Part shown: piece after piece, positions 30,350 through 38,737 of the stretch
Numbering within the stretch: position 1 is the stretch's first letter
How the letters are laid out: the number at the start of each line of letters is the position of its first letter
Origin: Streptomyces sp. CC0208
GTDB lineage: Bacteria > Actinomycetota > Actinomycetes > Streptomycetales > Streptomycetaceae
Assembly (NCBI RefSeq): GCF_003443735.1
Contig: NZ_CP031969.1
Location: 620,001-684,000, forward strand
DNA length: 64,000 nt
Direction of reading: 5' to 3'
Notes under the pieces: generated by a model
Databases searched by the model: none
Seen by the model: the letters and a program-made list of their open reading frames with translations, nothing else
Told to the model about the DNA's origin: nothing
Translations under genes and position numbers: made by a program

Positions 30350-33163
30350 ATGACTACCGCACACGAAGGGGACGTCGTCCTCGGCGCCCTCGGGCAGATG
30401 GGCACACGCATCGACTGCGCCGGATTCAGCCGCATCGACCTCGAGGGCCCGCAGGTGCTGTGGCTGGTCGTGTCGGGCGCGGTGGACCTGTTCGCGGTGG
30501 ACGCCGAGCAGCAGGGCCACTGGCACCACCTGGGCCGCCTGGAACCGGGCGCGCTGCTGCTCGGACCGGTGGCGGGCCCGCAGCACACCTTGGTCGCCCG
30601 GCCGCTGCGGGACTGCGTGGTGCACCGCATCGGCCTGCGCGAGCTCTACGAGCCGGCGCACACCCAGACGTGGTCGTACGACGAGTACGGCAACCCCCAG
30701 TACGTGCCGCCGACGACCAGCCCACTGGAGTACGCCCTCGCGCTCGGTGTGGGCCGGAGCCTGTCGATCCTCTTCCAGGCGCCGATGGCCGACGAGCGGG
30801 CCGCCGCCCCGACCGACGACGACGTCTTCTGGATGCAGGTGCCACCGGGCAGCGTCCAGTACGGCTCGCTCTACGGCGCCGAGGCCGCCGCCGACCTGCT
30901 GATGGACCCGGCGGTCTGGCAGTCCATGGTCGACCAGCAGTACCGGCTGCTGACCACGCTGGACCGCTGGATCGAGCAGTTGGAGCGCACCCACGAGACC
31001 CGGACGGCCGCCGGTATCAAGGCCGGTGAGGCGGTGCGCGCCCAGGCCGACCGGACCCTGCTGGCGTCCATCGGCAGGTCGAAGCAGCGCGCGACGACGG
31101 CCGACGCGGACGCGAGTTACGCGGCCTGCAAGCTGGTCGCCGACGCGGCGGGGATCCCGCTCGCCGAGAACGCGCAGAGCGGCACCGAGAGCGACCGCCT
31201 CGACCCGGTCGAGCGGATCGCCCTCGCCTCCCGCGTCCGCATCAGGTCGGTGCGCCTGGAGGGCAGTTGGTGGCGCGACAACATCGGCCCGCTGGTGGGG
31301 CATCGAGCGCTGTCGGGCGCGCCGGTCGCGCTGCTGTGGCGGCGCGGCGGCTATGTGGCCGTGCATCCGGCGACGGGGCGCGAGACACCGATAGAGAAGG
31401 ACAACGCGGAGGAGTTCGAACCGCGCGCGGTGATGTTCTACCGCCCGCTGCCCGACCGGAAGTTGAGCCCTCTCGGGCTGGTGCGGTTCAGCATGCGCGG
31501 CACCGGTGGCGATGTGACGAACCTGCTGCTCAGCGGTCTGGTCACGGTGGCGATCGGCGCGCTGGTGCCCATCGCGACCGGCAAGGTGCTCGGTGAGTTC
31601 GTGCCCAGGGCACAGACCGCTCTGATCGTGCAGGTGTGTCTGGCCGTGATGGTCAGCGGTGTGGTGACGGCGGCCTTCATGCTGCTGCAGAACCTCACGA
31701 TGCTGCGCCTGGAGGGCCGTATCGAGGCGACCCTGCAACCCGCGGTGTGGGACCGGCTGCTGCGGCTGCCGACGAAGTTCTTCACCGAGCGCTCGACCGG
31801 TGAACTCGCCAGCCAGGCCATGGGGATCAGCGCGATCCGCAGGATGATGGCGGGCATCGGCCCGACGGTCGCCCAGTCGGTGACCGTCGGCGCGATGAAC
31901 CTGGGTCTGCTGTTCTGGTACAGCGTGCCGATGGCGATGGCGGCGATCGGCATGCTCGTCGTCATCGCCGCCGGCTTCCTCGGCCTCGGACTGTGGCAGG
32001 TGCGCTGGCAGCGGCGGCTGGTTGTGCTCAGCAACAAACTGAACAACCAGGCGTTCCAGACGCTGCGCGGTCTGCCCAAGCTGAGGGTGGCGGCGGCGGA
32101 GAACTACGCGTACGCGGCCTGGGCCTCGGAGTTCGCCCGCAGCCGCGAGCTCCAGCAGAAGGTGGGCCGGATCAAGAACCTCACCTCGGTGATGGGCTCG
32201 GTCTACCTCCCGCTGTGCACCCTGCTGATGTTCATGCTGCTCGCGGGTCCGGCGCGCGGCTCGATGTCGGCGGCGGAGTTCCTCACGTTCAACACCTCGG
32301 TGACGATGCTGCTGACCGCGGTCACCCAGCTCACCGGCGCCTTCGTCTCGGCGGTGGCCGCGCTCCCCCTGTTCGAGGAGATCAAGCCGGTCCTGGAGGC
32401 GCAGCCGGAGGTGCGCACGGCGAGTACCCGGCCGGGACTTCTCACCGGGGCGATGGAGGCCCGCAGGCTCTCCTTCCGCTACTCCGACGACGGTCCCCTG
32501 ATCCTCGACGACGTGTCCTTCGAGATCCGGCCGGGCGAGTTCGTGGCGATCGTCGGCCCGAGCGGCTGCGGCAAGTCGACCCTGCTCAGGCTGCTGATCG
32601 GCTTCGACCGGCCGGTCTCCGGGAGTGTCCTGTACGACGGCCAGGACCTGGCCGCTCTCGACCAGTCGGCGGTGCGCCGGCAGTGCGGTGTCGTCCTCCA
32701 GCACGCGCAGCCGTTCACCGGCTCCATCCTGGACGTCATCTGCGGCACCGAGCCCTACACGCCCGAGGAGGCGATGGCGGCGGCCGCGATGGCGGGGCTC
32801 GCGGAGGACATCCAGCGGATGCCGATGGGGCTGCACACCATCGTCTCGGGCAGCGGGGCGATCTCCGGCGGCCAGCGGCAGCGGCTGATGATCGCCCAGG
32901 CGTTGATCCGGCGGCCGCGGATCCTCTTCTTCGACGAGGCGACCAGTGCCCTGGACAACGACACCCAGCGCACGGTCATCGAGTCCACCAAGGCCCTCAA
33001 CGCCACCCGGATCGTCATCGCCCACCGGCTGTCCACGGTGCTGGACGCCGACCGCGTGATCGTGATGGAGAACGGCAAGGTCGCCCAGCAGGGGCCGCCC
33101 GCCCAGCTCCTCGCGGACACCGGCGGGCGGCTGCACGAGCTGGTGCGGCGGCAGTTGGCGTGA
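30350..33163 (+). CDS. NHLP-family ABC transporter, second permease/ATPase
   Basis: 937 residues from ATG 30350, one base after the previous stop. The first 400 or so residues are not a transporter: a cupin or cyclic-nucleotide-binding-like stretch (LWLVVSGAVDLFAV, GALLLGPV) and a helical region precede the membrane domain (about 385-680). The ATPase has Walker A VGPSGCGKSTLL, signature ISGGQRQRLMIAQAL, Walker B ILFFDEATSALD and H-loop VIAHRLST. This long N-terminal extension is typical of the second NHLP transporter, which accompanies the peptidase-containing one; its exact task is unknown. It ends the cassette, and its stop lies four bases from the end of the convergent SRPBCC gene. Confidence 0.9.
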   Translation: MTTAHEGDVVLGALGQMGTRIDCAGFSRIDLEGPQVLWLVVSGAVDLFAVDAEQQGHWHHLGRLEPGALLLGPVAGPQHTLVARPLRDCVVHRIGLRELYEPAHTQTWSYDEYGNPQYVPPTTSPLEYALALGVGRSLSILFQAPMADERAAAPTDDDVFWMQVPPGSVQYGSLYGAEAAADLLMDPAVWQSMVDQQYRLLTTLDRWIEQLERTHETRTAAGIKAGEAVRAQADRTLLASIGRSKQRATTADADASYAACKLVADAAGIPLAENAQSGTESDRLDPVERIALASRVRIRSVRLEGSWWRDNIGPLVGHRALSGAPVALLWRRGGYVAVHPATGRETPIEKDNAEEFEPRAVMFYRPLPDRKLSPLGLVRFSMRGTGGDVTNLLLSGLVTVAIGALVPIATGKVLGEFVPRAQTALIVQVCLAVMVSGVVTAAFMLLQNLTMLRLEGRIEATLQPAVWDRLLRLPTKFFTERSTGELASQAMGISAIRRMMAGIGPTVAQSVTVGAMNLGLLFWYSVPMAMAAIGMLVVIAAGFLGLGLWQVRWQRRLVVLSNKLNNQAFQTLRGLPKLRVAAAENYAYAAWASEFARSRELQQKVGRIKNLTSVMGSVYLPLCTLLMFMLLAGPARGSMSAAEFLTFNTSVTMLLTAVTQLTGAFVSAVAALPLFEEIKPVLEAQPEVRTASTRPGLLTGAMEARRLSFRYSDDGPLILDDVSFEIRPGEFVAIVGPSGCGKSTLLRLLIGFDRPVSGSVLYDGQDLAALDQSAVRRQCGVVLQHAQPFTGSILDVICGTEPYTPEEAMAAAAMAGLAEDIQRMPMGLHTIVSGSGAISGGQRQRLMIAQALIRRPRILFFDEATSALDNDTQRTVIESTKALNATRIVIAHRLSTVLDADRVIVMENGKVAQQGPPAQLLADTGGRLHELVRRQLA

Positions 33164-33167
33164 GGGG

Positions 33168-33677
33168 TCAGTCCATGCCGGGAACCGGCGCCCCCGAGGG
33201 CACCCCCGCGTCGACGTACGCCTGGTAGAACTCCTTCCACTGGGGCCCGTCCGGGCGCTCGCCGCGGGCCCGTGCGTCGAGGCCGGTCAGGCACACCTCC
33301 CACCCGGCGCCGTTGCGGGCGGCCGTGTCAGCGGCGCTCAGGACGTTGGTGAGCGTGAAGCGCGTCCGCTTCTCGTCCAGCGGCTCCAGGTCGAAGTGCA
33401 GCTCGTCGCCGCCCCATGCGAAGGACAGCTGCCGGGGTTCGTCGACGGCGAGGACCCGGCCCGTGGAGTCGTCCATGTGGGGGTCGCCGCTGAATTCGAC
33501 GGTGCCGCCGGGGCGCAGCTCGATGTCGGCGCGGGACGGGAACCAGTGGGCGAGTTCGTCGGCGTCGGTCACGAGCTGCCAGACGCGCGCGACGGGGTGG
33601 TCGTAGGTGCGGCCGAAGCGGACGGCGGGGCGTCCGTCGTCCAGGGTCAGGTAGGTGCCGGTGAGGTCTGCGGCCAT
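33168..33677 (-). CDS. SRPBCC (AHSA1-like) domain protein
   Basis: 169 residues. The AHSA1/START-like pattern is clear: VRFGRTYDHPVARVWQLVTDADELAHWFPS, then DIELRPGGTVEFSG and RQLSFAWGGDELHFDLEPL, closing with a C-terminal helix (GWEVCLTGLDA). Such proteins bind hydrophobic ligands or act in stress responses. In Streptomyces they commonly follow an ArsR regulator in one operon; here only a remnant of the regulator survives directly upstream, so this gene may have lost its own control. Confidence 0.82.
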   Translation of the reverse strand: MAADLTGTYLTLDDGRPAVRFGRTYDHPVARVWQLVTDADELAHWFPSRADIELRPGGTVEFSGDPHMDDSTGRVLAVDEPRQLSFAWGGDELHFDLEPLDEKRTRFTLTNVLSAADTAARNGAGWEVCLTGLDARARGERPDGPQWKEFYQAYVDAGVPSGAPVPGMD

Positions 33678-33683
33678 GGTGGA

Positions 33684-33803
33684 TCAGTCCTTCGGGGCGG
33701 GTTCCTCGGGGGTGTCCGGCGCCGTCTCGTCGAGGCGGTCGTCGAGCGCGTCCCGTGCTCCAGAGCTTGCGGTAGGGACAGCCAGGCGTCCAGCTCGGCG
33801 ATG
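33684..33803 (-). pseudogene. C-terminal remnant of an ArsR-type regulator
   Basis: Reading toward the SRPBCC gene, pieces of an ArsR C terminus appear in different frames: IAELDAWLS (near 33803-33777), then YRKLWSTG, then RDALDDRLDETAPDTPEEPAPKD before TGA at 33684. This is the usual tail of ArsR proteins that precede AHSA1 genes. At least two frameshifts separate the pieces, and the winged-helix domain is gone. The assignment rests on short matches and genomic context. Confidence 0.55.
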
Positions 33804-33821
33804 GGGCCCGCCCACCCCTAG

Positions 33822-33880
33822 CGAAACGTTGCCGTTTCGTTCGACGTGGTCTAGTCTCGACGCGTACGAAACGGTTTCGT
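33822..33880 (+). promoter_or_regulatory. Promoter and twin operators of the DHA2 efflux gene
   Basis: TTGCCG (33829-33834), a 17-bp spacer and TAGTCT (33852-33857) form a plausible promoter. Inverted repeat 1 (CGAAACG-TTGC-CGTTTCG, 33822-33839) covers the -35 box. Inverted repeat 2 (ACGAAAC-G-GTTTCGT, 33866-33880) lies after the -10 box. Both share CGAAAC half-sites, as expected for a TetR-family repressor, but no such gene is next to it. Confidence 0.72.
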
Positions 33881-33924
33881 TTAGGAACCGGATGTGTCCG
33901 GCCGACTTCCCTGGAGTTGTTCCC

Positions 33925-35427
33925 ATGTCCCAGAAGACTCTGACCGAGAGCGGGCCGGAGGGTGCCGTCGCGGCACCGGCCGACGCCTCGGCCAAGCGGT
34001 GGTGGATTCTCGCCGTCATCGCGCTCGCCCAGCTGATGGTGGTCCTCGACGCCACCATCGTGAACATCGCCCTCCCCTCGGCCCAGGCCGACCTCGGCTT
34101 CTCTGACGGCAACCGGCAGTGGATCGTCACGGCCTACGCGCTGGCGTTCGCCTCACTGCTGCTGCTCGGCGGCCGGATCGCCGACCTCTTCGGCCGCAAG
34201 ACGGCCTTCCTGGTCGGAGTCGTCGGCTTCGCGGCCGTCTCCGCGCTCGGTGGTGCCGCCACCAACTTCGAGATGCTGGTCACCGCCCGTGCCCTCCAGG
34301 GCGCCTTCGGCGCGCTTCTCGCACCGGCCGCGCTCTCTCTGCTGAACACGACGTTCACCGACGCCCGCGAGCGGGCCAGGGCGTTCAGTGTGTACGGCGC
34401 CATAGCCGGCGCCGGTGGCGCGGTGGGCCTGCTGCTCGGCGGCGTCCTGACCGACGCGCTCGACTGGCGCTGGACGCTGTACGTCAACGTCGTCATCGCC
34501 GTCCTCGCCTTCGCGGGCGGCTGGATACTGCTGCACAACCACCGTGACGCCGCGAACTCCAAGCTGGACGTGCCCGGCACCCTGCTGGTCGCCGCCGGTC
34601 TCTTCTCTCTGGTGTACGGCTTCTCCAACGCCGAGACGCACGACTGGAGCTCTCCCGAGACCTGGGGCTTCCTGATCGCGGGCGGTCTGCTGCTGGCCGC
34701 CTTCGCCTGGTGGCAGACGCGCGCCGCGCACCCGCTGCTGCCGCTGCGCATCCTGCTGGACCGCAACCGGGCAGCCTCCTTCCTGGCCGTGCTGGTCTCC
34801 GGCGGCGGCATGTTCGGGGTCTTCCTCTTCCTCACCTACTACCTCCAGCTGAACCTCGCCTTCAGCCCGACCAAGACGGGTGCGGCGTTCCTGCCGATGG
34901 TCGCCGCGCTGATGGTCGCGGCCCAGGTCAGCACCACGATGCTGGTCCCGCGGATCGGGCCCAAGGTGGTCATCCCACTGGGCTTCGCGGTCGCCGCGGT
35001 CGGCATGGCCTGGCTGACCGGCATCGGCGTCGGCTCCAGCTACCTGTCCGCCGTACTGCCCCAGCTGATCGTGATCGGCTTCGGCCTCGGAATGGTCATG
35101 CCGCCCGCCATGCAGCTGGCCACCGGCGGGGTCGCCGCTGAGGACGCGGGAGTTGCCTCCGCCACCGTCAACGCCATGCAGCAGGTGGGCGGTTCGATCG
35201 GCACCGCGCTGCTGAACACGCTGGCCGCGAGCGCCGCCGCCGACTACCTGGCCGGCAAGGACCCGACGAACAAGCTGGTCCAGGCCCACGCGACGATCGA
35301 GAGCTACACCACCGCCTTCTGGTGGTCGGCGGGCCTCTTCGCCGCCGGTGCGCTGATCGCCCTCCTGCTCTTCCGGCGCGGGGTGCCGGAGCAGGACGCG
35401 GACGCCGCACCCGTCGTCCACATGTAG
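33925..35427 (+). CDS. DHA2-family (14-TM) MFS drug efflux transporter
   Basis: 500 residues from ATG 33925. Fourteen hydrophobic segments fill the protein. Motif D1 is read as LDATIVNIALP in the first segment, motif A as GGRIADLFGRK after segment two, and motif C-like glycine/proline pattern as GAIAGAGGAVGLLLGGVL, all of the EmrB/QacA antiporter group. It should export toxic compounds with proton exchange. Twin inverted repeats cover its promoter, so it is probably induced when a TetR-type repressor releases them. A strong hairpin follows the gene. The substrate is unknown. Confidence 0.9.
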   Translation: MSQKTLTESGPEGAVAAPADASAKRWWILAVIALAQLMVVLDATIVNIALPSAQADLGFSDGNRQWIVTAYALAFASLLLLGGRIADLFGRKTAFLVGVVGFAAVSALGGAATNFEMLVTARALQGAFGALLAPAALSLLNTTFTDARERARAFSVYGAIAGAGGAVGLLLGGVLTDALDWRWTLYVNVVIAVLAFAGGWILLHNHRDAANSKLDVPGTLLVAAGLFSLVYGFSNAETHDWSSPETWGFLIAGGLLLAAFAWWQTRAAHPLLPLRILLDRNRAASFLAVLVSGGGMFGVFLFLTYYLQLNLAFSPTKTGAAFLPMVAALMVAAQVSTTMLVPRIGPKVVIPLGFAVAAVGMAWLTGIGVGSSYLSAVLPQLIVIGFGLGMVMPPAMQLATGGVAAEDAGVASATVNAMQQVGGSIGTALLNTLAASAAADYLAGKDPTNKLVQAHATIESYTTAFWWSAGLFAAGALIALLLFRRGVPEQDADAAPVVHM

Positions 35428-35453
35428 CAGTCGCCGCAGGAGCCGCCGGTACC

Positions 35454-35489
35454 GGAGGGCCGCCGTCCGCAGGGAGACGGCGGCCCTCC
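35454..35489 (+). terminator. Intrinsic terminator
   Basis: Perfect 14-bp stem (arm GGAGGGCCGCCGTC, 35454-35467 with 35476-35489), 27 bases after the efflux gene. Confidence 0.85.
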
Positions 35490-35597
35490 TCGCTGTCCAC
35501 GGCCACCGCTGTCTGCAGCGCGCTCCCACGTGCTGTCGACATGCGGTGGCTGAGAGTGACACCCTGTCAGATCGCCTGACGTTGGAAGGGGTTCTGC

Positions 35598-36626
35598 GTG
35601 GGTACCCACATGGCCATGCGGATAAGCGTGGTGGATGTGGGTTCGAACACGGTGCGACTGGTGGTGGCGGACGCCGAGGACGGGGTGCCCTTGCCAGTGC
35701 ACACGGCGAAGTGGCGGCTGAGACTCGCCGATCATGTGCGGCCGGGCGGCCCGGTCCCCGAGGAGGCCGTGGAACGGTTGGTGGAGGCGGTGGAAGCGGC
35801 GAGCCGGACCGCCGCCAGGTGGGGCGCGGCAGGGCCGCTGGCCTTCGCGACCGCGGTGGTGCGCTCCGCGCCGAACCGCCAGGAGGTGCTGCGCACCGTC
35901 CGCACCCGGACCGGCATCGGGTTGTACACCCTGCCGGGCGAGGTGGAGGCGGAGCTCACGTTTCTCGGGGCCCGGCGCTGGATGGGCTGGCGCGCGGGGC
36001 CGCTCGCACTGTTCGACATCGGCGGCGGATCGCTCGAAGTGGCCTTCGGACGCGGCCGGTTGCCTGACTACGTCGCCTCGCTGCCGCTGGGCGCGGGCCG
36101 GCTGACCCACGAGTTCTTCGAGGGGCAGGACCCGCCGCCCCCGGAGGCGATCCGGGCACTGCGGCGCAAGGTCCGCCACCAGCTGCGGGACGTGGCGTCA
36201 CGGATCCGCTGGGAGGGACCGCGCACCGCGGTGGCCACCTCACGCACCTTCGAGCAGCTGGGGCGGCTGTGCGGGACCCCGCCCGGGCGGCGCGGACCGT
36301 TCGTGGAACGCCGGATGCACCGCGCCGACCTGCGGGACGCCGCCGAGCGCCTGGCCGCCCTCCCGGCCGCGCGGCGGGCGGAACTGCCCGGCATCTCCGC
36401 CCCGCGCGCCGCACAGAGCCTGGCCGGTGCCGTGGTGGGGCACACGGCGATGAAACTCACCGGGATCAGGACCGTCACCATCTGCCCCTGGGCGATCCGC
36501 GAGGGGATTCTGCTGCGGCATATCGAGGACGGCCCCTCCTGGTGGGCCGAGATCGCCCGCCGCAACGAGGAGAGCGCCGCTCCCCCCGAGCCGGTGCCCC
36601 TGCGCATCGCGGCCGCCACCACCTGA
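35598..36626 (+). CDS. Ppx/GppA-family phosphatase
   Basis: 342 residues from GTG 35598, with GGAAGGGG at proper distance; ATG 35610 is a possible alternative. The two ASKHA phosphate-binding loops are DVGSNTVRLVVAD (residues about 11-23) and LFDIGGGSLEVAF (about 138-150), and the block LPLGAGRLTHEFF is typical of short actinobacterial exopolyphosphatase/ppGpp phosphohydrolase homologues. The role is cleavage of polyphosphate or pppGpp; short members of this group often prefer short-chain polyphosphate. It stands alone between the efflux gene and a repeat-containing region. Confidence 0.87.
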   Translation: MGTHMAMRISVVDVGSNTVRLVVADAEDGVPLPVHTAKWRLRLADHVRPGGPVPEEAVERLVEAVEAASRTAARWGAAGPLAFATAVVRSAPNRQEVLRTVRTRTGIGLYTLPGEVEAELTFLGARRWMGWRAGPLALFDIGGGSLEVAFGRGRLPDYVASLPLGAGRLTHEFFEGQDPPPPEAIRALRRKVRHQLRDVASRIRWEGPRTAVATSRTFEQLGRLCGTPPGRRGPFVERRMHRADLRDAAERLAALPAARRAELPGISAPRAAQSLAGAVVGHTAMKLTGIRTVTICPWAIREGILLRHIEDGPSWWAEIARRNEESAAPPEPVPLRIAAATT

Positions 36627-36728
36627 ACGAGGAGCGGGCGCGGGGGGGGCGAGGCCGGGGACGCGACCACGCCCCCATCAGCGCGACCAGGGGGAATTCT
36701 CCGGAGAGTGACTTCTGCCCGGTCCAGG

Positions 36729-36792
36729 GCGGACGGGGAGTGACCCCGGACCGCTCCCGGGCGGACGGAGAGTGACCCCGGACCGCTCCCGG
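36729..36792. repeat. Two 32-bp tandem repeats upstream of the iron-protein operon
   Basis: Two 32-bp units (36729-36760 and 36761-36792) differ at one base; each holds GAGTGACCCCGGACCGCTCC. Decayed partial copies flank them (about 36700-36728 and 36793-36812). They end about 45 bases before the next start codon. Confidence 0.85.
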
Positions 36793-36835
36793 GCAGGCGG
36801 GGGGTGATCCACCGACGCCCGGGTACTCGGGGCGC

Positions 36836-37849
36836 ATGCCTCAGGACCCTCAAGAACCACAGCTGCCGCCGGCCCGGGGCCCGGTCTCCGCCGCAGTCCA
36901 GGAATATCTGCTCGGCGCCGGATCACTGCCGCACGACGAGACCGTCGCCAGGGCGGACGTGTACGGCGACGACCTCCAGCTGGCCCTCTACATCTGCTAC
37001 GAACTGCACTACCGCGGCTTCGCGGGCGTCTCCTGCGACCTCGAGTGGGACCCCGACCTGCTGCGCACCAGGGCCGCCCTGGAACACCGCTTCCTGTCCG
37101 CCCTGCGCACGGACACCCCGGTCCACGACAGCGTCGAGGACGCGCTCGACGGGCTCCTCGTGGAGCCGGTCGACGGCACGGGAGTCAGTCACTTCCTGAG
37201 CAAGGAGGGCGAGCTGTGGCACGTGCGCGAGTACGCGGCCCAGCGCTCGCTCTACCACCTCAAGGAGGCCGACCCGCACGCGTGGGTGCTGCCGCGGCTG
37301 TGGGGCAGGGCCAAGGCGGGCATGGCCGCGGTGGAATTCGACGAGTTCGGCGGCGGTCGCGCCGACCGCGTCCACGCCCTCCTCTTCGCGAACCTGATGA
37401 CGGACCTGGGCCTGGACACGACGTACGGGCACTACCTGGACGCGGCCTGCGCGGAGATGCTCGCGACGGTGAACCTCATGTCCCTGCTGGGCCTGCACCG
37501 CAGCCTGCGCGGGGCCCTCGTGGGCCATTTCGCGGCGGTCGAGATCACCTCCTCCCCCGGCTCCCGGCGACTGGCCGAGGCGATGCGCCACACGGGCGCG
37601 GGAGCGGCCGCCGAGCACTTCTACGACGAGCACGTCGAGGCCGACGCCGTCCATGAACAGGTCGTACGCCACGAGGTGATCGGCGGTCTGCTGGCCGAGG
37701 AACCGCACCTCGCCGCGGACGTCGCCTTCGGCATCGACGTCACCGGACACGTCGAGGACCGGCTCGCCGACCGCCTGCTGCGCGACTGGGCGGAGGGACA
37801 CTCCTCCCTGCGCACTCCCCTTCCTTCCGAAATCCACCATATTTCCTGA
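36836..37849 (+). CDS. Haem-oxygenase-like iron-containing redox protein
   Basis: 337 residues from ATG 36836. It matches the iron-containing redox enzyme group (Haem_oxygenas_2, HDO superfamily): all-helical, with carboxylate and histidine clusters in YICYELHYRGF, VREYAAQRSLYHLKEADPH, VGHFAAVEITSSPGSRRLAEAM and FYDEHVEADAVHEQVVRHEV. The last cluster and the Glu/His residues of the first two are candidate di-iron ligands. HDO enzymes carry out N-oxygenation, decarboxylation or desaturation with O2; the reaction here is unknown. It starts a tight operon with a HemK2-like methyltransferase and a CDGSH protein: its TGA directly precedes the next ATG. Confidence 0.8.
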   Translation: MPQDPQEPQLPPARGPVSAAVQEYLLGAGSLPHDETVARADVYGDDLQLALYICYELHYRGFAGVSCDLEWDPDLLRTRAALEHRFLSALRTDTPVHDSVEDALDGLLVEPVDGTGVSHFLSKEGELWHVREYAAQRSLYHLKEADPHAWVLPRLWGRAKAGMAAVEFDEFGGGRADRVHALLFANLMTDLGLDTTYGHYLDAACAEMLATVNLMSLLGLHRSLRGALVGHFAAVEITSSPGSRRLAEAMRHTGAGAAAEHFYDEHVEADAVHEQVVRHEVIGGLLAEEPHLAADVAFGIDVTGHVEDRLADRLLRDWAEGHSSLRTPLPSEIHHIS

Positions 37850-38536
37850 ATGTCGGGGTACTTGATCAAAGTGAGATCACTGAACCCGCCACTGGTCCTC
37901 CCCGGCGTCTACGGCCCTCAGGAGGACACCGCGCTGCTGGCCGGAGCCCTGTCCGAAGAACCGCTGCCGCCCGGCGCGGACGTCCTGGACGTGGGCACCG
38001 GGACGGGTGCCCTCGCTCTCCAGGCAGCACGCCGAGGCAGCCGGGTGACCGCGGTCGACGTGTCGTGGCGAGCGGTGTGCACGGCCCGGGCGAACGCCTG
38101 GCTGACCGGTGCGTCCGTCCGCGTCCGGCGCGGAAACCTCTTCCACCCCGTGCGGGGTCAGTCGTTCGACCTCATTCTGAGCAATCCGCCGTACGTACCG
38201 GCACCGACGGGCGTCCGGCCGCCGCGTGGAAGGGCCCGGGCCTGGGACGCGGGCCACGACGGGCGTTTCGTGCTGGACCGCGTCTGCCGGGAGGCGCCCG
38301 CCCTGCTGCGACCCGGAGGAGTGCTGCTGATCGTGCACTCCGAACTGAGCGACTCCGGACGGACGGTGGGGCATCTGCGCGAGGCCGGCCTCAAAGCCGC
38401 CGTGACCCGCCGTCACCGCATCGCGTTCGGACCGGTGCTGCGCACACGGAAGGACTGGCTGCGGGAGCGCGGTCTGCTCTCCGCCGCCGACGAGAAGGAA
38501 GAGCTGGTGGTCGTCCGTGCCGAACTCCCCCTCTGA
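37850..38536 (+). CDS. HemK2/PrmC-like SAM methyltransferase
   Basis: 228 residues from ATG 37850, immediately after the preceding stop. Motif I is VLDVGTGTGALALQAA and the amino-group methyltransferase signature is LILSNPPYVPAP. The length and the opening LPGVYGPQEDTALL fit the HemK2/Mtq2 group, which methylates a glutamine side chain, here more likely a substrate of the operon than a release factor. Its end overlaps the CDGSH gene by 20 bases. A GTG inside (VRSLNPP) is an alternative start. Confidence 0.85.
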   Translation: MSGYLIKVRSLNPPLVLPGVYGPQEDTALLAGALSEEPLPPGADVLDVGTGTGALALQAARRGSRVTAVDVSWRAVCTARANAWLTGASVRVRRGNLFHPVRGQSFDLILSNPPYVPAPTGVRPPRGRARAWDAGHDGRFVLDRVCREAPALLRPGGVLLIVHSELSDSGRTVGHLREAGLKAAVTRRHRIAFGPVLRTRKDWLRERGLLSAADEKEELVVVRAELPL

Positions 38537-38726
38537 CTCCGGCCGACCGTGCCGCATCCGGGTCCAGCACCGCGGCCCGCTGCTCGTTGAGGGCCCCGTG
38601 GAAGTGGAGCTGGAGGACGGCTCCACGGTCGTCTCCGACCGCTTCCGGGTGGCCCTGTGCACCTGTCGGCGCAGTCGTCGCTACCCGTGGTGCGACACCA
38701 GCCACCGGGAGCGGACCCGTTCATAG
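38517..38726 (+). CDS. CDGSH-type iron-sulfur protein
   Basis: 69 residues from GTG 38517, overlapping the methyltransferase end. The single CDGSH-type motif is CTCRRSRRYPWCDTSH (residues about 48-63), giving the three cysteines and one histidine that hold a [2Fe-2S] cluster. The rest is a small beta domain (GPLLVEGPVEVELEDGS). Such proteins transfer electrons or clusters. In this operon it is the obvious redox partner for the haem-oxygenase-like iron protein, an inference from gene order. Confidence 0.88.
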   Translation: MPNSPSDSGRPCRIRVQHRGPLLVEGPVEVELEDGSTVVSDRFRVALCTCRRSRRYPWCDTSHRERTRS

Positions 38727-38737
38727 ACAGGAAATCA

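Noticed and set aside
28099..30630. 843-residue antisense ORF over the NHLP transporter genes
   Set aside because: No recognisable motif, and it lies opposite two genes with complete ABC signatures.
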